Shown piece by piece: positions 27,773 to 37,227 of a DNA stretch of 64,000 nt. Source of the DNA: Streptomyces sp. NBC_01296 (GTDB lineage: Bacteria > Actinomycetota > Actinomycetes > Streptomycetales > Streptomycetaceae); the NCBI RefSeq assembly GCF_035984415.1, contig NZ_CP130720.1, positions 2,604,001 through 2,668,000 on the forward strand, read 5' to 3'. The notes below the pieces were generated by a model, which was not told the origin of the DNA, searched no databases, and worked only from the letters and a program-made list of their open reading frames with translations. Position numbers and translations under genes: made by a program. Positions within the stretch are counted from its first letter, which is position 1; the number at the start of each line of letters is the position of its first letter.

Positions 27773-28168
27773 ATGAAGACCATGGTGGAAGCCTCCGGAC
27801 TACCTGCCGACGTCTACTCCGCAAAGTGCCCGACGCGCCAGGTCCTCGACCACATCTCCGGCAAGTGGACGATCCTCGTCGTGGACGCCCTCCTCGAAGG
27901 GACCCTGCGGTACACCGACTTGATGCGGCGCATCGAGGGTGTCTCACAGAAGATGCTCACCCAGACGTTGCGCGGCCTGGAGGCCGACGGGTTCGTCACC
28001 CGCACCGTGTACCCCACCATCCCGCCCCGAGTCGAATACGACCTGACGGAGCTCGGTCGCAGTCTGGCGGAGCCGATCAGCGCACTCCGCCAATGGACCG
28101 AAACCCATATCAACGAGATCGAGCGGGCCCGGGCCCGGAGCACCTCGGAGGCGGCGGAAGCCACCTGA
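27773..28168 (+). CDS. HxlR-family transcriptional regulator
   Basis: A 131-residue winged-helix regulator. The HxlR core is clear: CPTRQVLDHISGKWTILVVD (~19-38), YTDLMRRIEGVSQKMLTQTL (~47-66) as the recognition helix-turn-helix, and a wing (TRTVYPTIPPRVEYDLTELG, ~78-97). A cysteine at ~19, where redox- or quinone-sensing members such as QsrR/YodB carry theirs, suggests it could sense electrophiles. With a nitroreductase divergent and a shared operator, it probably controls both genes in response to quinone-like or oxidative stress. That role is an inference from family precedent. Confidence 0.88.
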   Translation: MKTMVEASGLPADVYSAKCPTRQVLDHISGKWTILVVDALLEGTLRYTDLMRRIEGVSQKMLTQTLRGLEADGFVTRTVYPTIPPRVEYDLTELGRSLAEPISALRQWTETHINEIERARARSTSEAAEAT

Positions 28169-28238
28169 GCAGTCGCATCGGACACAACGGGCAATGACGC
28201 CGACGGGGAGCCGGCATTTCACCGACTCCCCGCTTTGA

Positions 28239-28257
28239 CCAGGCACTTCATGCCTGG
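28239..28257. terminator. Hairpin terminator between hxlR and nrdJ
   Basis: CCAGGCA-N5-TGCCTGG between convergent genes. A second weaker hairpin with CGGGGAG / CTCCCCG arms lies just to the left. Confidence 0.5.
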
Positions 28258-28270
28258 TGGGCGCCTACTT

Positions 28271-31159
28271 TCAGCTGCAGCCGCTGGTCGAGCCGCAGCC
28301 CTCGCAGATGTAGCAGGAGCCTGCGCGCTGCATCTTCGTACCGCACGAGAAGCAGAGCGGGGCGTCGGCGGAGACGCCGAGCTGCATCTCGACCAGTTCG
28401 GCGTTGGAGTGCGCCGTCTTCGGAGCCTGGACCTCGAGGACCGCGGCCGGCTTCGGGGCAGCCGGGACGGCGGCCAGCGGGGCCGACTGGGCCAGGGACT
28501 CCGTGTCGAGGTCGTCCTCGAGCGGCTCGTACGAGCCGGTGTCCAGGTGGCGCTGACGCTCCTCGGCGGTGTGGATGCCGAGCGCCGAGCGGGTCTCGAA
28601 GGGCAGGAAGTCGAGAGCCAGGCGGCGGAAGATGTAGTCGACGATCGACTGCGCCATCCGCACGTCCGGGTCGTCCGTCATCCCGGCCGGCTCGAAGCGC
28701 ATGTTCGTGAACTTCGAGACGTACGTCTCCAGCGGGACGCCGTACTGCAGACCGACCGAGACGGCGATCGAGAAGGCGTCCATCATGCCCGCGAGGGTCG
28801 AACCCTGCTTGGACATCTTCAGGAAGACCTCGCCCAGGCCGTCGTCCGGGTAGGAGTTCGCGGTCATGTAACCCTCGGCGCCACCCACGGTGAAGGAGGT
28901 GGTGATGCCCGGGCGGCCCTTGGGAAGGCGCTTGCGGACGGGGCGGTACTCGATGACCTTCTCGACCGCCGCGCGGATGGTGTCCTCCGCCTTGGCGGTG
29001 ACCTCCACCTTCTCCTCTTCCTTCTTCTTCGCGGAGAGGGGCTGGCCGACCTTGCAGTTGTCGCGGTAGATCGCGAGCGCCTTGACGCCCATCTTCCACG
29101 CCTCGAAGTAGATCTCCTCGATCTCCTCGACGGTCGCCGTCTCCGGCATGTTGACCGTCTTCGAGATCGCGCCGGAGATCCAGGGCTGGATCGCGGCCAT
29201 CATGCGGACGTGACCCATCGCGGAGATGGAACGCTCGCCCATCGCGCAGTCGAAGACCGAGTAGTGCTCGGTCTTCAGACCCGGGGCGTCGACGACCACG
29301 CCGTGCTCGGCGATGTGCGCGACGATCGCCTCGATCTGCTCCTCCTGGTAACCCAGGCGGCGCAGGGCCTGCGGGACGGTGCCGTTGACGATCTGCATCG
29401 AGCCGCCGCCGACGAGCTTCTTGAACTTGACCAGGGCCAGGTCCGGCTCGACACCGGTGGTGTCGCAGGACATCGCGAGACCGATGGTGCCGGTCGGCGC
29501 GAGGACGGAGGCCTGGGAGTTGCGGAAGCCGTTCTTCTCGCCGAGGCGCAGGACGTCCTGCCAGGCCTCGGTGGCCGCAGCCCAGATCGAGTTGTCCAGG
29601 TCGTCGGTGCGCGGCGCGACACCGTTGGCGTCGGCGTGCTGCTTCATGACGCGCTTGTGCGCCTCGGCGTTGCGGGCGTAGCCGTCGTACGGGCCGACGA
29701 TGGCGGCCAGCTCGGCGGAGCGCTTGTACGCGGTGCCGGTCATCAGCGAGGTGATCGACGCGGCGAGGGTGCGGCCGCCGTCCGAGTCGTACGCGTGGCC
29801 GGTCGCCATCAGCAGGGCGCCGAGGTTGGCGTAGCCGATGCCCAGCTGGCGGAAGGCGCGGGTGTTCTCGCCGATCTTCTGCGTCGGGAAGTCCGCGAAG
29901 CAGATCGAGATGTCCATCGCGGTGATGACGAGCTCGACGACCTTGGCGAAGCGCTCGGCGTCGAAGGACTGGTTGCCCTTGCCGTCGTCGTTCAGGAACT
30001 TCATCAGGTTCAGCGAGGCGAGGTTGCAGGACGTGTTGTCCAGGTGCATGTACTCGCTGCACGGGTTGGACGCGGTGATGCGGCCGGACTCGGGGCAGGT
30101 GTGCCAGTTGTTGATCACACCGTCGTACTGGATGCCCGGGTCGGCGCAGGCCCACGCGGCCTCGGCCAGCTTGCGGAAGAGCGCCTTGGCGTCGATCTTC
30201 TCGATGACCTCGCCGGTCATGCGGGCCCGCAGGCCGAACTCGGTGCCGTTCTCGACGGCCGTCATGAACTCGTCGTTCACGCGGACGGAGTTGTTGGCGT
30301 TCTGGTACTGGACGGACGTGATGTCGTCGCCACCCAGGTCCATGTCGAAGCCCGCGTCGCGCAGGGCGCGGATCTTCTCCTCTTCCTTCACCTTGGTGGC
30401 GATGAAGTCCTCGACGTCCGGGTGGTCCACGTCCAGGACGACCATCTTGGCCGCGCGGCGGGTGGCGCCGCCCGACTTGATCGTTCCTGCGGACGCGTCG
30501 GCGCCGCGCATGAAGGAGACGGGACCGGAGGCGTTGCCGCCGGAGGAGAGGAGCTCCTTGGAGGAGCGGATGCGGGAGAGGTTCAGGCCGGCGCCGGAGC
30601 CGCCCTTGAAGATCATGCCCTCTTCCTTGTACCAGTCGAGGATCGACTCCATGGAGTCGTCGACGGCGAGGATGAAGCAGGCGGAGACCTGCTGCGGCTG
30701 GGGCGTGCCCACGTTGAACCACACCGGCGAGTTGAAGCTGAAGATCTGGTGCAGGAGGGCGTAGGTCAGCTCGTGCTCGAAGATCTCCGCGTCGGCGGGG
30801 GACGCGAAGTAGTCGTAGTCCTCGCCGGCCTTCGTGTACGTCTTCACGATGCGGTCGATGAGCTGCTTGAGACCGGTCTCGCGCTGCGGGGTGCCGACCG
30901 CGCCGCGGAAGTACTTGCTGGTGACGATGTTGACCGCGTTGACCGACCAGAAGTCGGGGAACTCGACGCCACGCTGCTCGAAGTTCACCGAGCCGTCGCG
31001 CCAGTTGGTCATGACGACGTCACGGCGCTCCCAGCTCACCTCGTCGTACGGGTGCACGCCGGGGGTGGTGTGGATGCGCTCGATCCGAAGGCCGCTCTTG
31101 GCAGTCTTGGTCCCCTTCGCACGGGACCCTCGTGCCGAGCTGCTCGCCGTCTCTGTCAT
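28271..31159 (-). CDS. nrdJ: Vitamin B12-dependent (class II) ribonucleotide reductase
   Basis: A 962-residue adenosylcobalamin-dependent ribonucleotide reductase that makes deoxynucleotides without oxygen-requiring radical chemistry. Recognisable elements are HQIFSFNSPVWFNVG (~105), GGSGAGLNLSRIR, NPCSEYMHLDNTSCNLASLN (~365-385) with an active-site cysteine region, and the C-terminal Cys cluster (CFSCGTKM ... CYICEGCGSTSGC) that shuttles reducing equivalents. The ATG (MTETASSSARGSRAKG) follows GGGAGGAAG; length agrees with the streptomycete enzyme. It lies downstream of nrdR (132-bp gap), matching the nrdRJ operon known in S. coelicolor, and is regulated through NrdR boxes upstream of nrdR. 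Confidence 0.97.
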   Translation of the reverse strand: MTETASSSARGSRAKGTKTAKSGLRIERIHTTPGVHPYDEVSWERRDVVMTNWRDGSVNFEQRGVEFPDFWSVNAVNIVTSKYFRGAVGTPQRETGLKQLIDRIVKTYTKAGEDYDYFASPADAEIFEHELTYALLHQIFSFNSPVWFNVGTPQPQQVSACFILAVDDSMESILDWYKEEGMIFKGGSGAGLNLSRIRSSKELLSSGGNASGPVSFMRGADASAGTIKSGGATRRAAKMVVLDVDHPDVEDFIATKVKEEEKIRALRDAGFDMDLGGDDITSVQYQNANNSVRVNDEFMTAVENGTEFGLRARMTGEVIEKIDAKALFRKLAEAAWACADPGIQYDGVINNWHTCPESGRITASNPCSEYMHLDNTSCNLASLNLMKFLNDDGKGNQSFDAERFAKVVELVITAMDISICFADFPTQKIGENTRAFRQLGIGYANLGALLMATGHAYDSDGGRTLAASITSLMTGTAYKRSAELAAIVGPYDGYARNAEAHKRVMKQHADANGVAPRTDDLDNSIWAAATEAWQDVLRLGEKNGFRNSQASVLAPTGTIGLAMSCDTTGVEPDLALVKFKKLVGGGSMQIVNGTVPQALRRLGYQEEQIEAIVAHIAEHGVVVDAPGLKTEHYSVFDCAMGERSISAMGHVRMMAAIQPWISGAISKTVNMPETATVEEIEEIYFEAWKMGVKALAIYRDNCKVGQPLSAKKKEEEKVEVTAKAEDTIRAAVEKVIEYRPVRKRLPKGRPGITTSFTVGGAEGYMTANSYPDDGLGEVFLKMSKQGSTLAGMMDAFSIAVSVGLQYGVPLETYVSKFTNMRFEPAGMTDDPDVRMAQSIVDYIFRRLALDFLPFETRSALGIHTAEERQRHLDTGSYEPLEDDLDTESLAQSAPLAAVPAAPKPAAVLEVQAPKTAHSNAELVEMQLGVSADAPLCFSCGTKMQRAGSCYICEGCGSTSGCS

Positions 31160-31291
31160 GCCGCTTCCTCCCATATGCGGGCAAAAACGCCCTAAAGTGC
31201 CAGCGTTATTCCGCGGCACGGTCTGTCTTGTATCTACGTTTCTTCGCCTGGCCGTCCCGGGCGGCGGCCGCGCTGCACTGCGGCCGCCCGG

Positions 31292-31804
31292 TCAGTCGGC
31301 GGCGGAGGCGGGCACGGGGACCGCAGCGGTCCCCCCGGGCTCGCACTCTTGGGGGTGAGGCCGCGGCACGCGGAGTTCCGCGATGGCGGTCTCGAAGTCT
31401 TCGAGCGTGTCGAACGCCTTGTAAACGGACGCGAACCGGAGGTACGCGACCAGGTCGAGCTCCTGCAACGGGCCGAGTATGGCCAGACCCACGTCATGGG
31501 TGGTCAGCTCGGCGCTCCCGGTGGCGCGCACCGCCTCCTCGACCCGCTGGCCGAGCTTGGCGAGGGCGTCCTCGGTGACCGGCCGTCCCTGGCACGCCTT
31601 GCGCACGCCGGAGATGACCTTGGTACGGCTGAAGGGTTCGGTCACCCCGCTGCGCTTGATCACCATCAGCGAGGCCGTCTCCACCGTCGTGAAACGACGG
31701 GAGCAGTCGGGGCACTGACGGCGCCGACGGATCGACGTGCCGTCGTCCGTGGTGCGGCTGTCGACGACGCGGCTGTCGGGGTGCCTGCAGAAGGGGCAGT
31801 GCAT
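31292..31804 (-). CDS. nrdR: NrdR, repressor of ribonucleotide reductase genes
   Basis: A 170-residue repressor that senses ATP/dATP and binds NrdR boxes upstream of reductase operons. The N-terminal zinc ribbon is MHCPFC ... [14 protein letters not shown] (residues 1-45) and the ATP-cone follows ([20 protein letters not shown], ~49-68). The C-terminal ~25 residues are a variable Pro/Ala-rich tail. It is first in the nrdR-nrdJ operon and divergent from lexA. Two NrdR boxes about 135-180 bp upstream indicate self-control of the operon. Confidence 0.97.
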   Translation of the reverse strand: MHCPFCRHPDSRVVDSRTTDDGTSIRRRRQCPDCSRRFTTVETASLMVIKRSGVTEPFSRTKVISGVRKACQGRPVTEDALAKLGQRVEEAVRATGSAELTTHDVGLAILGPLQELDLVAYLRFASVYKAFDTLEDFETAIAELRVPRPHPQECEPGGTAAVPVPASAAD

Positions 31805-31938
31805 GGTCCCCTCACCCTCCCTCTTGGCACGACTGAATCACCTCACGAGGCCCCTGAACGACGGGGACGGGTCCCTGTCGGGGGCTCGTGAAGCAGCCAC
31901 CAGCATATGCGATGCCGAGGGCCTCGACGGACCGAGGA

Positions 31939-31954
31939 CCACAACTTCTGGGCG
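31939..31954. promoter_or_regulatory. NrdR box, distal copy
   Basis: Core CAACTTCTGG fits the known C-W-A-T-A-T-A-T-W-G core at six of ten positions. It lies exactly 31 bp from the second box, about three helical turns, as in characterised NrdR-controlled promoters. Confidence 0.6.
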
Positions 31955-31969
31955 GCAGCGCACATCCAA

Positions 31970-31985
31970 CCACTAGATCTTGGGT
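31970..31985. promoter_or_regulatory. NrdR box, better copy
   Basis: CCACTAGATCTTGGGT contains the core CTAGATCTTG, matching the NrdR consensus at eight of ten core positions. Confidence 0.75.
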
Positions 31986-32195
31986 TGTGGTGGATTTTGT
32001 TCGTTCCGCGTGTCGCCGGGTCCCATGCCCGGATCCGGGCGTTCCCGGTGCCACACTGGGCGCGGGACCGGAGGGCGGCGATCCGACCGGGAAGGGTACC
32101 GTAAACAGCGGAGCCGGGACCGAACCCGCGTTCGGTGGACCGATCGTCCATACACCCCTCGTTCTGACCACGGTGGACGATCTGCGATTTTTCAC

Positions 32196-32211
32196 TCGAA
32201 CGTGTGTTTGG
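32196..32211 (+). promoter_or_regulatory. LexA (SOS) box
   Basis: TCGAACGTGTGTTTGG, the actinobacterial SOS motif (CGAAC-N4-GTTYG), 63 bp upstream of lexA. It implies that LexA represses its own gene. Confidence 0.85.
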
Positions 32212-32273
32212 CGCAACCTTTCGAAAGCTACTACCGTTGTCCAGCTAGGGAGAACATTTCGAGAGGGGCCGAC

Positions 32274-33065
32274 GTGACCACCACCGCAGACAGTGCCACC
32301 ATCACTGCCCAGAACCGCTCCCAGAGCCGACTCGAGCCGGTGCATCCCATGAATGACGCAAGCCTGAACCCGGAGGCGGAGCCCGTACGCCCCGCACGAT
32401 CGCTGCCAGGTCGACCTCCAGGCATCCGCGCCGACAGCTCCGGACTCACCGACCGGCAGCGGAGGGTCATCGAAGTCATTCGCGATTCGGTGCAGCGGCG
32501 CGGCTACCCGCCGTCGATGCGGGAGATCGGCCAGGCGGTCGGCCTGTCCAGCACGTCGTCGGTCGCGCACCAGCTGATGGCCCTCGAGCGCAAGGGCTTC
32601 CTGCGCCGGGACCCGCACCGCCCCCGGGCGTACGAGGTCCGCGGCTCCGACCAGCCCAGCTCGCAGCCCACGGACACCACCGGCAAGCCCGCCGCCTCGT
32701 ACGTCCCCCTGGTCGGCCGAATCGCGGCCGGCGGCCCGATCCTCGCCGAGGAGTCGGTGGAGGACGTGTTCCCGCTCCCCCGCCAGCTCGTCGGCGACGG
32801 AGAGCTCTTCGTCCTCAAGGTCGTCGGCGACTCGATGATCGAGGCCGCCATCTGCGACGGCGACTGGGTCACGGTCCGCCGTCAGCCGGTCGCGGAGAAC
32901 GGCGACATCGTGGCTGCGATGCTCGACGGCGAGGCCACCGTCAAGCGCTTCAAGCGCGAGGACGGCCATGTCTGGCTGCTCCCGCACAACGCCGCCTACC
33001 AGCCGATCCCCGGCGACGAGGCGACCATCCTCGGCAAGGTCGTCGCGGTACTGCGCCGGGTCTGA
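32274..33065 (+). CDS. lexA: SOS repressor LexA
   Basis: Repressor of the DNA-damage response, cleaved after RecA activation. 263 residues. The N-terminal winged helix is at ~55-110 ([20 protein letters not shown] and [20 protein letters not shown]). The cleavage site Ala152-Gly153 (GRIAAGGPI) and the catalytic pair Ser187 (VGDSMIEA) and Lys224 (ATVKRFK) are all present, so the protein should be fully active. The GTG start follows GAGAGGGG and gives the ~50-residue N-terminal extension seen in streptomycete LexA. A LexA box upstream indicates autorepression; a strong terminator follows. Confidence 0.97.
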   Translation: MTTTADSATITAQNRSQSRLEPVHPMNDASLNPEAEPVRPARSLPGRPPGIRADSSGLTDRQRRVIEVIRDSVQRRGYPPSMREIGQAVGLSSTSSVAHQLMALERKGFLRRDPHRPRAYEVRGSDQPSSQPTDTTGKPAASYVPLVGRIAAGGPILAEESVEDVFPLPRQLVGDGELFVLKVVGDSMIEAAICDGDWVTVRRQPVAENGDIVAAMLDGEATVKRFKREDGHVWLLPHNAAYQPIPGDEATILGKVVAVLRRV

Positions 33066-33082
33066 CCCCGCGCCCCCATCCG

Positions 33083-33124
33083 GCTCCGGGACCCACTGCG
33101 CCGGTCCCGGAGCTGCTGTTTTTG
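33083..33124 (+). terminator. lexA intrinsic terminator
   Basis: A perfect 11-bp stem (GCTCCGGGACC and complement), 9-base loop, followed by TGCTGTTTTT, an unusually clear T-run for this genome. Confidence 0.85.
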
Positions 33125-33212
33125 CGCTGAGCCACCGCCGCCCTCGCGGAGGTGGCTGCTCGCCGCTGGGGTGCTCAATCAGTGGCTGAGCTCGTTGCTC
33201 TCGAGGGTTGGG

Positions 33213-35183
33213 CTACTTGCCGTCCGCCTGTGCGGCGGCGTCGATTGCGGCGAGGGAGCGCCGGGCCTGGTTGCGGTCCGTGGTGTACCAGAAGTCCGGC
33301 AGCGTGGCCCGCAGGAAGCTCCCGTACCGGGCCGTGGCCAGCCGGGGGTCCAGGACCGCGACGACACCCCGGTCGTCGCCGGCCCGTACGAGCCGACCCG
33401 CCCCCTGGGCCATCAGGAGCGCCGCATGCGTGGCCGCGACCGCCATGAAACCGTTGCCGCCGTGCTCCTCGACCGACTTCTGCCGGGCGCTCATCAGCGG
33501 GTCGTCGGGACGCGGGAACGGGATCCGGTCCATGACCACGAGCTGGCAGCTGGGACCGGGCACGTCCACGCCCTGCCAGAGCGACAGCGTCCCGAACAGG
33601 CAGGTCTTCGGGTCCGCCGCGAACGCCTTGATGAGCTCGCCCAGCGTCTCCTCGCCCTGGAGCAGGATCGGGTTGTCCAGCCGGCCGCGCAGCTCCTCGG
33701 CGGCCGCCTTGGCGCCCCGCATGGAGGAGAACAGTCCGAGGGTGCGGCCGCCGGCCGCCTCGATCAGTTCGGCGAGCTCGTCCATCATGTCGCCGCGGGT
33801 GCCCTCCCGGCCGGGCGTGGCCAGGTGCTTCGCGACGTAGAGGATGCCCTGCTTGGGGTAGTCGAACGGCGAGCCGACGTCCAGGCCCTTCCAGACCGGC
33901 GCCTCGTCCCCCTCGACCCCTTCGGGAGACAGGCCCAGCGAGGCCGCGACCCCGTTGAAATCGCCGCCCAGCTTGAGGGTCGCCGAGGTCAGGACCACCG
34001 AGCGGTCCTCGAACAGCTTCTCGCGCAGCAGCCCGGACACCGACAGCGGGGCGACCCGGAGGGTGGCGCCGAAGCGGTCGTGCCGCTCGTACCAGACGAC
34101 GTCGTACTCGGAGCGCAGCAGGATCCGCTCGGCCACCCCGTGGACGCTCTCCACCGCGGCCAGGGCCTGCTTGCGGACGGCGTCCTCGTCGTGGACGGAC
34201 TTGTCGCGGGTCGCACCGATCGCCGAGATGACATTGCGCGCCGCGTCCCGCAGGGCCGCCAGTGCGTAGCCGAGGTCCTCGGGGACCTCCTCCAGCCGGC
34301 CCGGCAGGGCCAGCTCCATGACCCGCTCGAAGGACTCGGACGCGGTCTGGAGCGAATCCGCGGTCTTCTCGTCGACCAGCTTGGCCGCGCGCTTCACGGC
34401 GCGGTTGACCTGGCCCGGGGTGAGCTCGCCGGTGGCGACTCCGGTCACCCGGGAGACCAGCTCGTGCGCCTCGTCCACGATCAGCACTTCGTGCTGCGGC
34501 AGCACCGGGGCGCCCTCGATGGCGTCGATGGCCAGCAGCGCGTGGTTGGTGACGACCACGTCGGCGAGCTTGGCCCGCTCTCGGGCGGCCTCGGCGAAGC
34601 ACTCGGCGCCGTACGCGCACTTCGTCGCGCCCAGGCACTCCCGGGAAGACACGGAGATCTGCGACCAGGCCTTGTCCGAGACGCCCGGGGTCAGGTCGTC
34701 CCGGTCGCCGGTCTCGGTCTCGTCGGCCCAGTCGCGCAGGCGCAGCAGGTCCTTGCCGAGCTTGCTGGTGGGGGTGGCCGCCTCGAACTGGTCGAAGAGG
34801 CCCTCCTCCTCGTCCTGCGGCGCGCCCTCGTGGAGCCGGTGCAGGCACAGGTAGTTGGACCGGCCCTTGAGCATGGCGAACTGCGGGCGGCGACGGAGCT
34901 GCGGGTGCAGCGCGTCGACCGTCCGGGGCAGGTCGCGCTCGACCAGCTGCCGCTGGAGGGCGAGGGTGGCGGTCGCCACGACCACGCGCTCACCGTGCGC
35001 GAGGGCCGGCACCAGGTAGCCGAGGGACTTGCCGGTGCCGGTGCCGGCCTGGATGAGCCGGTGCGTGTTGTCGTCGATCGCTTCGGCGACGGCTTCGGCC
35101 ATGGCCACCTGGCCGGGCCGCTCCGTGCCGCCGACGGCGGAGACGGCGGCGTGCAGCAGGTCGGGGAGGGAGGGCTTCGTCAT
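33213..35183 (-). CDS. dinG: DinG/XPD-type ATP-dependent DNA helicase
   Basis: A 656-residue superfamily-2 5'-3' helicase. Walker A is QAGTGTGKS (~45-53), the DEAH box is VLIVDEAHEL (~230), and motif VI is MAQGAGRLVRAGDDRGVVAV near the C-terminus. Four cysteines, one in NYLCLH (~110) and three in RECLGATKCAYGAECF (~177-192), form the iron-sulfur site of this family. These enzymes unwind D-loops, R-loops and forked DNA. Streptomycetes annotate it as DinG-like. It is convergent with lexA; I found no LexA box before it, so SOS control is not supported here. The start (MTKPSLPDLL) is chosen over an upstream ATG by family resemblance. Confidence 0.9.
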   Translation of the reverse strand: MTKPSLPDLLHAAVSAVGGTERPGQVAMAEAVAEAIDDNTHRLIQAGTGTGKSLGYLVPALAHGERVVVATATLALQRQLVERDLPRTVDALHPQLRRRPQFAMLKGRSNYLCLHRLHEGAPQDEEEGLFDQFEAATPTSKLGKDLLRLRDWADETETGDRDDLTPGVSDKAWSQISVSSRECLGATKCAYGAECFAEAARERAKLADVVVTNHALLAIDAIEGAPVLPQHEVLIVDEAHELVSRVTGVATGELTPGQVNRAVKRAAKLVDEKTADSLQTASESFERVMELALPGRLEEVPEDLGYALAALRDAARNVISAIGATRDKSVHDEDAVRKQALAAVESVHGVAERILLRSEYDVVWYERHDRFGATLRVAPLSVSGLLREKLFEDRSVVLTSATLKLGGDFNGVAASLGLSPEGVEGDEAPVWKGLDVGSPFDYPKQGILYVAKHLATPGREGTRGDMMDELAELIEAAGGRTLGLFSSMRGAKAAAEELRGRLDNPILLQGEETLGELIKAFAADPKTCLFGTLSLWQGVDVPGPSCQLVVMDRIPFPRPDDPLMSARQKSVEEHGGNGFMAVAATHAALLMAQGAGRLVRAGDDRGVVAVLDPRLATARYGSFLRATLPDFWYTTDRNQARRSLAAIDAAAQADGK

Positions 35184-35235
35184 AGCAATGACAACCCTAC
35201 GGGGCGCCACCGACAGTGACCGCCACGACGATGAT

Positions 35236-37110
35236 TCATGGCCGGTACAAGGGGTTGGGTACGGTGCCGTGCTCCACCGCGCGCGGGCGGTCGGGGCGGT
35301 CGCGGTAACCGTCCTCGTACAGCCGGTTCCGGTTCAGGCAGAGCCGCCCGATGCGCTCGCCGAGCAGGTCGAAGAGCTCGTAGCGCTCCTTGAGCTCGGG
35401 GAAGCGGGCCTGGTGGCGCAGGATCTCCGCCCGTACTAGCGACCAGAACTCCTCTTCCGGGACGTCGAGGCGGTCCTCGCACAGGGCGGAGAGGTAGCGG
35501 AACACTCCGACGAAGAGGCCGGAGTGGATGTACTGGGGCAGGAAGTCCGCGGGCTTGACGCGCAGCGCGGCGCGCACCCCGGCAGGCACGGCGGCGAGCT
35601 CGGGCAGCGGCTCGCGGCAGATGCCGACCTCGTCCACGAAGTCCTTGAGGGCGATCCGGACCGGGACGTCGTACTCGTCGAAGATCACGGTGGTGTTCTC
35701 GCCGTGCGGGGAGAAGACGGTGCCGTAGCGGTAGAGGAAGTGGAGCAGCGGGGGCAGCAGGGCGGCGAAGAGCCGCTGGAGCCAGCCGACGGGCGTGAGC
35801 CCGGACCGGGCGACGAGCTCGGCGGTGAAAGACCGGCCGCGCGGGTCCACGTGGAGGAGGGAGGCGAGCGTACGGGCCCGCTCACCGGGGGCGAGCCGGC
35901 CGGTCAGGGGCTCGCGCCAGATCGCCCCGAGGAGCTCCTTGTACTGGTACGGAGCCTCGGGGAGCCGGTCGTAGACGGGGTGGCGCACGGTGACCGAGGC
36001 GACCTCGCCGAGGAGGACGACCCGGCATTCGTCGCGGAGGAACGGGTCGGCGTCGTGGAGGGACCGGATCCAGGCGGTGACGGCGGGGGCGGCGACGGAG
36101 TGGTCGGAGGGCAGGCCGCGCCAGACCAAGGTGTTGAAGACGGAGAGCGGCAGTTTCACGCTGTGCCGGTCGGGGCGGCTGAGGTTGAGGAAGGTACGGA
36201 CCGACTGCTGCGGGATGCGCAGGTCGGGGTCGGCGGGGAGGGGGACCAGGGCGCCCGAGGCCAGGGCCGGGGCGAACAGGGGGAGCACGATCTCGTCCCA
36301 CTGCCACGGGTGGACCGGGAGGTAGAGGTAGCCGAGCGGATCGAGGCCGCGGGCGCGCAGGGTCCGGTCGAAGGCGGCCCGGGTGACGGAGTCGAGCTCC
36401 TGGGCGTAGAGGCGGGCCGGGTCTTCCAGACCGGCCGTGCCGCGGTAGGCCGCGAGGGAGGTGTGGGCCGCGAGCCAGGGCAGCCGCTGGCGGGTGCGGG
36501 CCTCGGGGGCCCAGGCGGCGGTGTCGGCGGCGGACAGTCCTATGCGGCCTTTGTTGGCGACGAGCCAGGGGTGGCCGGTCTGGTGGCCTTCGAGCTCGGC
36601 GTGGTCGAGGTCGGCGAGGACGTCGGCGGTGAGCGCGGTGTGCTCGAGGCGGGCGTCGGCGGCGAGGGTGGCGCTGAGCTCGCGGACCAGGTGGCCGAGG
36701 GTGGCGCCGTCGAGGCCGAGGAGGGTGCGGGTGCGGATCAGGAAGGCGTACGGGTCCGCGAAGGAGGTCGGGGGCTCCGGCGATGGGGACGGCGGGGTGA
36801 GGGTGACGGTGTCGGGGGCGACGTGCCAGCTGCCGTAGGCGCGGCGGCGGGCCCGGAAGCCGAGGCTGCTGCCGTCGTCGAGGGTCAGCTGCCAGGCATC
36901 GCCGGAGGTGGTGCCCGGGGCCGGGACGGGCCTGATGACCTCCTCGTACGCGAACTCGCCCAGCATTTTGGCGAGCAGCCGACGGGCGGCGGACTCCCAG
37001 GTCGCGCTGTTGAGTTCGGGCGGCGTGCAGGGGTGCTGGGGGGACGGCGGAACGGCAGGTTCCGCGAAGTGGGGTCCGGTGGAGTCGGGGGTGGCGGGGA
37101 AATGCGGCAC
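35236..37110 (-). CDS. NIS siderophore synthetase, IucA/IucC family (second copy)
   Basis: A 624-residue NRPS-independent siderophore (NIS) synthetase. Enzymes of this family adenylate a carboxylate such as citrate and join it to an amine or alcohol. Family marks: GHQTGHPWLVANKGRIGLS (~170-188), the fold's HP-x-x-x-x-x-K-x-R signature; YLPVHPWQWDEIV (~260); and IPQQSVRTFLNLSR (~300), with KLPLSVFNTLVWRGL after it. The C-terminal FhuF-like part contains HGENTTVIFDEYDVPVRIAL and LKDFVDE. The GTG start follows GAGGAG. It is last in the four-gene operon and could add the second amine to the product begun by the larger synthetase. Confidence 0.9.
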   Translation of the reverse strand: MPHFPATPDSTGPHFAEPAVPPSPQHPCTPPELNSATWESAARRLLAKMLGEFAYEEVIRPVPAPGTTSGDAWQLTLDDGSSLGFRARRRAYGSWHVAPDTVTLTPPSPSPEPPTSFADPYAFLIRTRTLLGLDGATLGHLVRELSATLAADARLEHTALTADVLADLDHAELEGHQTGHPWLVANKGRIGLSAADTAAWAPEARTRQRLPWLAAHTSLAAYRGTAGLEDPARLYAQELDSVTRAAFDRTLRARGLDPLGYLYLPVHPWQWDEIVLPLFAPALASGALVPLPADPDLRIPQQSVRTFLNLSRPDRHSVKLPLSVFNTLVWRGLPSDHSVAAPAVTAWIRSLHDADPFLRDECRVVLLGEVASVTVRHPVYDRLPEAPYQYKELLGAIWREPLTGRLAPGERARTLASLLHVDPRGRSFTAELVARSGLTPVGWLQRLFAALLPPLLHFLYRYGTVFSPHGENTTVIFDEYDVPVRIALKDFVDEVGICREPLPELAAVPAGVRAALRVKPADFLPQYIHSGLFVGVFRYLSALCEDRLDVPEEEFWSLVRAEILRHQARFPELKERYELFDLLGERIGRLCLNRNRLYEDGYRDRPDRPRAVEHGTVPNPLYRP

Positions 37111-37227
37111 GGGACTCCTCGGGGTTCGGGAACTTTGCTGCGCGACGCAGAGTTTTCGAAGGGTGAGGCGTGAAGCGCTGGACGGGGAGGCACGGAGCGG
37201 CGGGATCCAGGGGCGTGGTGCGGCAAT

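Larger units (their letters stand above)
31805..32273. other. Shared nrdR / lexA control region
   Basis: About 470 bp between divergent nrdR and lexA. It holds two NrdR boxes and one LexA box (listed separately). No gene or riboswitch was recognised; in particular the vitamin B12 box motif was not seen. Confidence 0.7.

Noticed and set aside
31805..32273. Vitamin B12 riboswitch upstream of nrdR-nrdJ
   Set aside because: No B12-box sequence was seen; known streptomycete B12 riboswitches control the alternative nrdAB operon instead.
35184..35235. LexA box upstream of the DinG-type helicase
   Set aside because: No CGAAC-N4-GTTYG match in the short gap.
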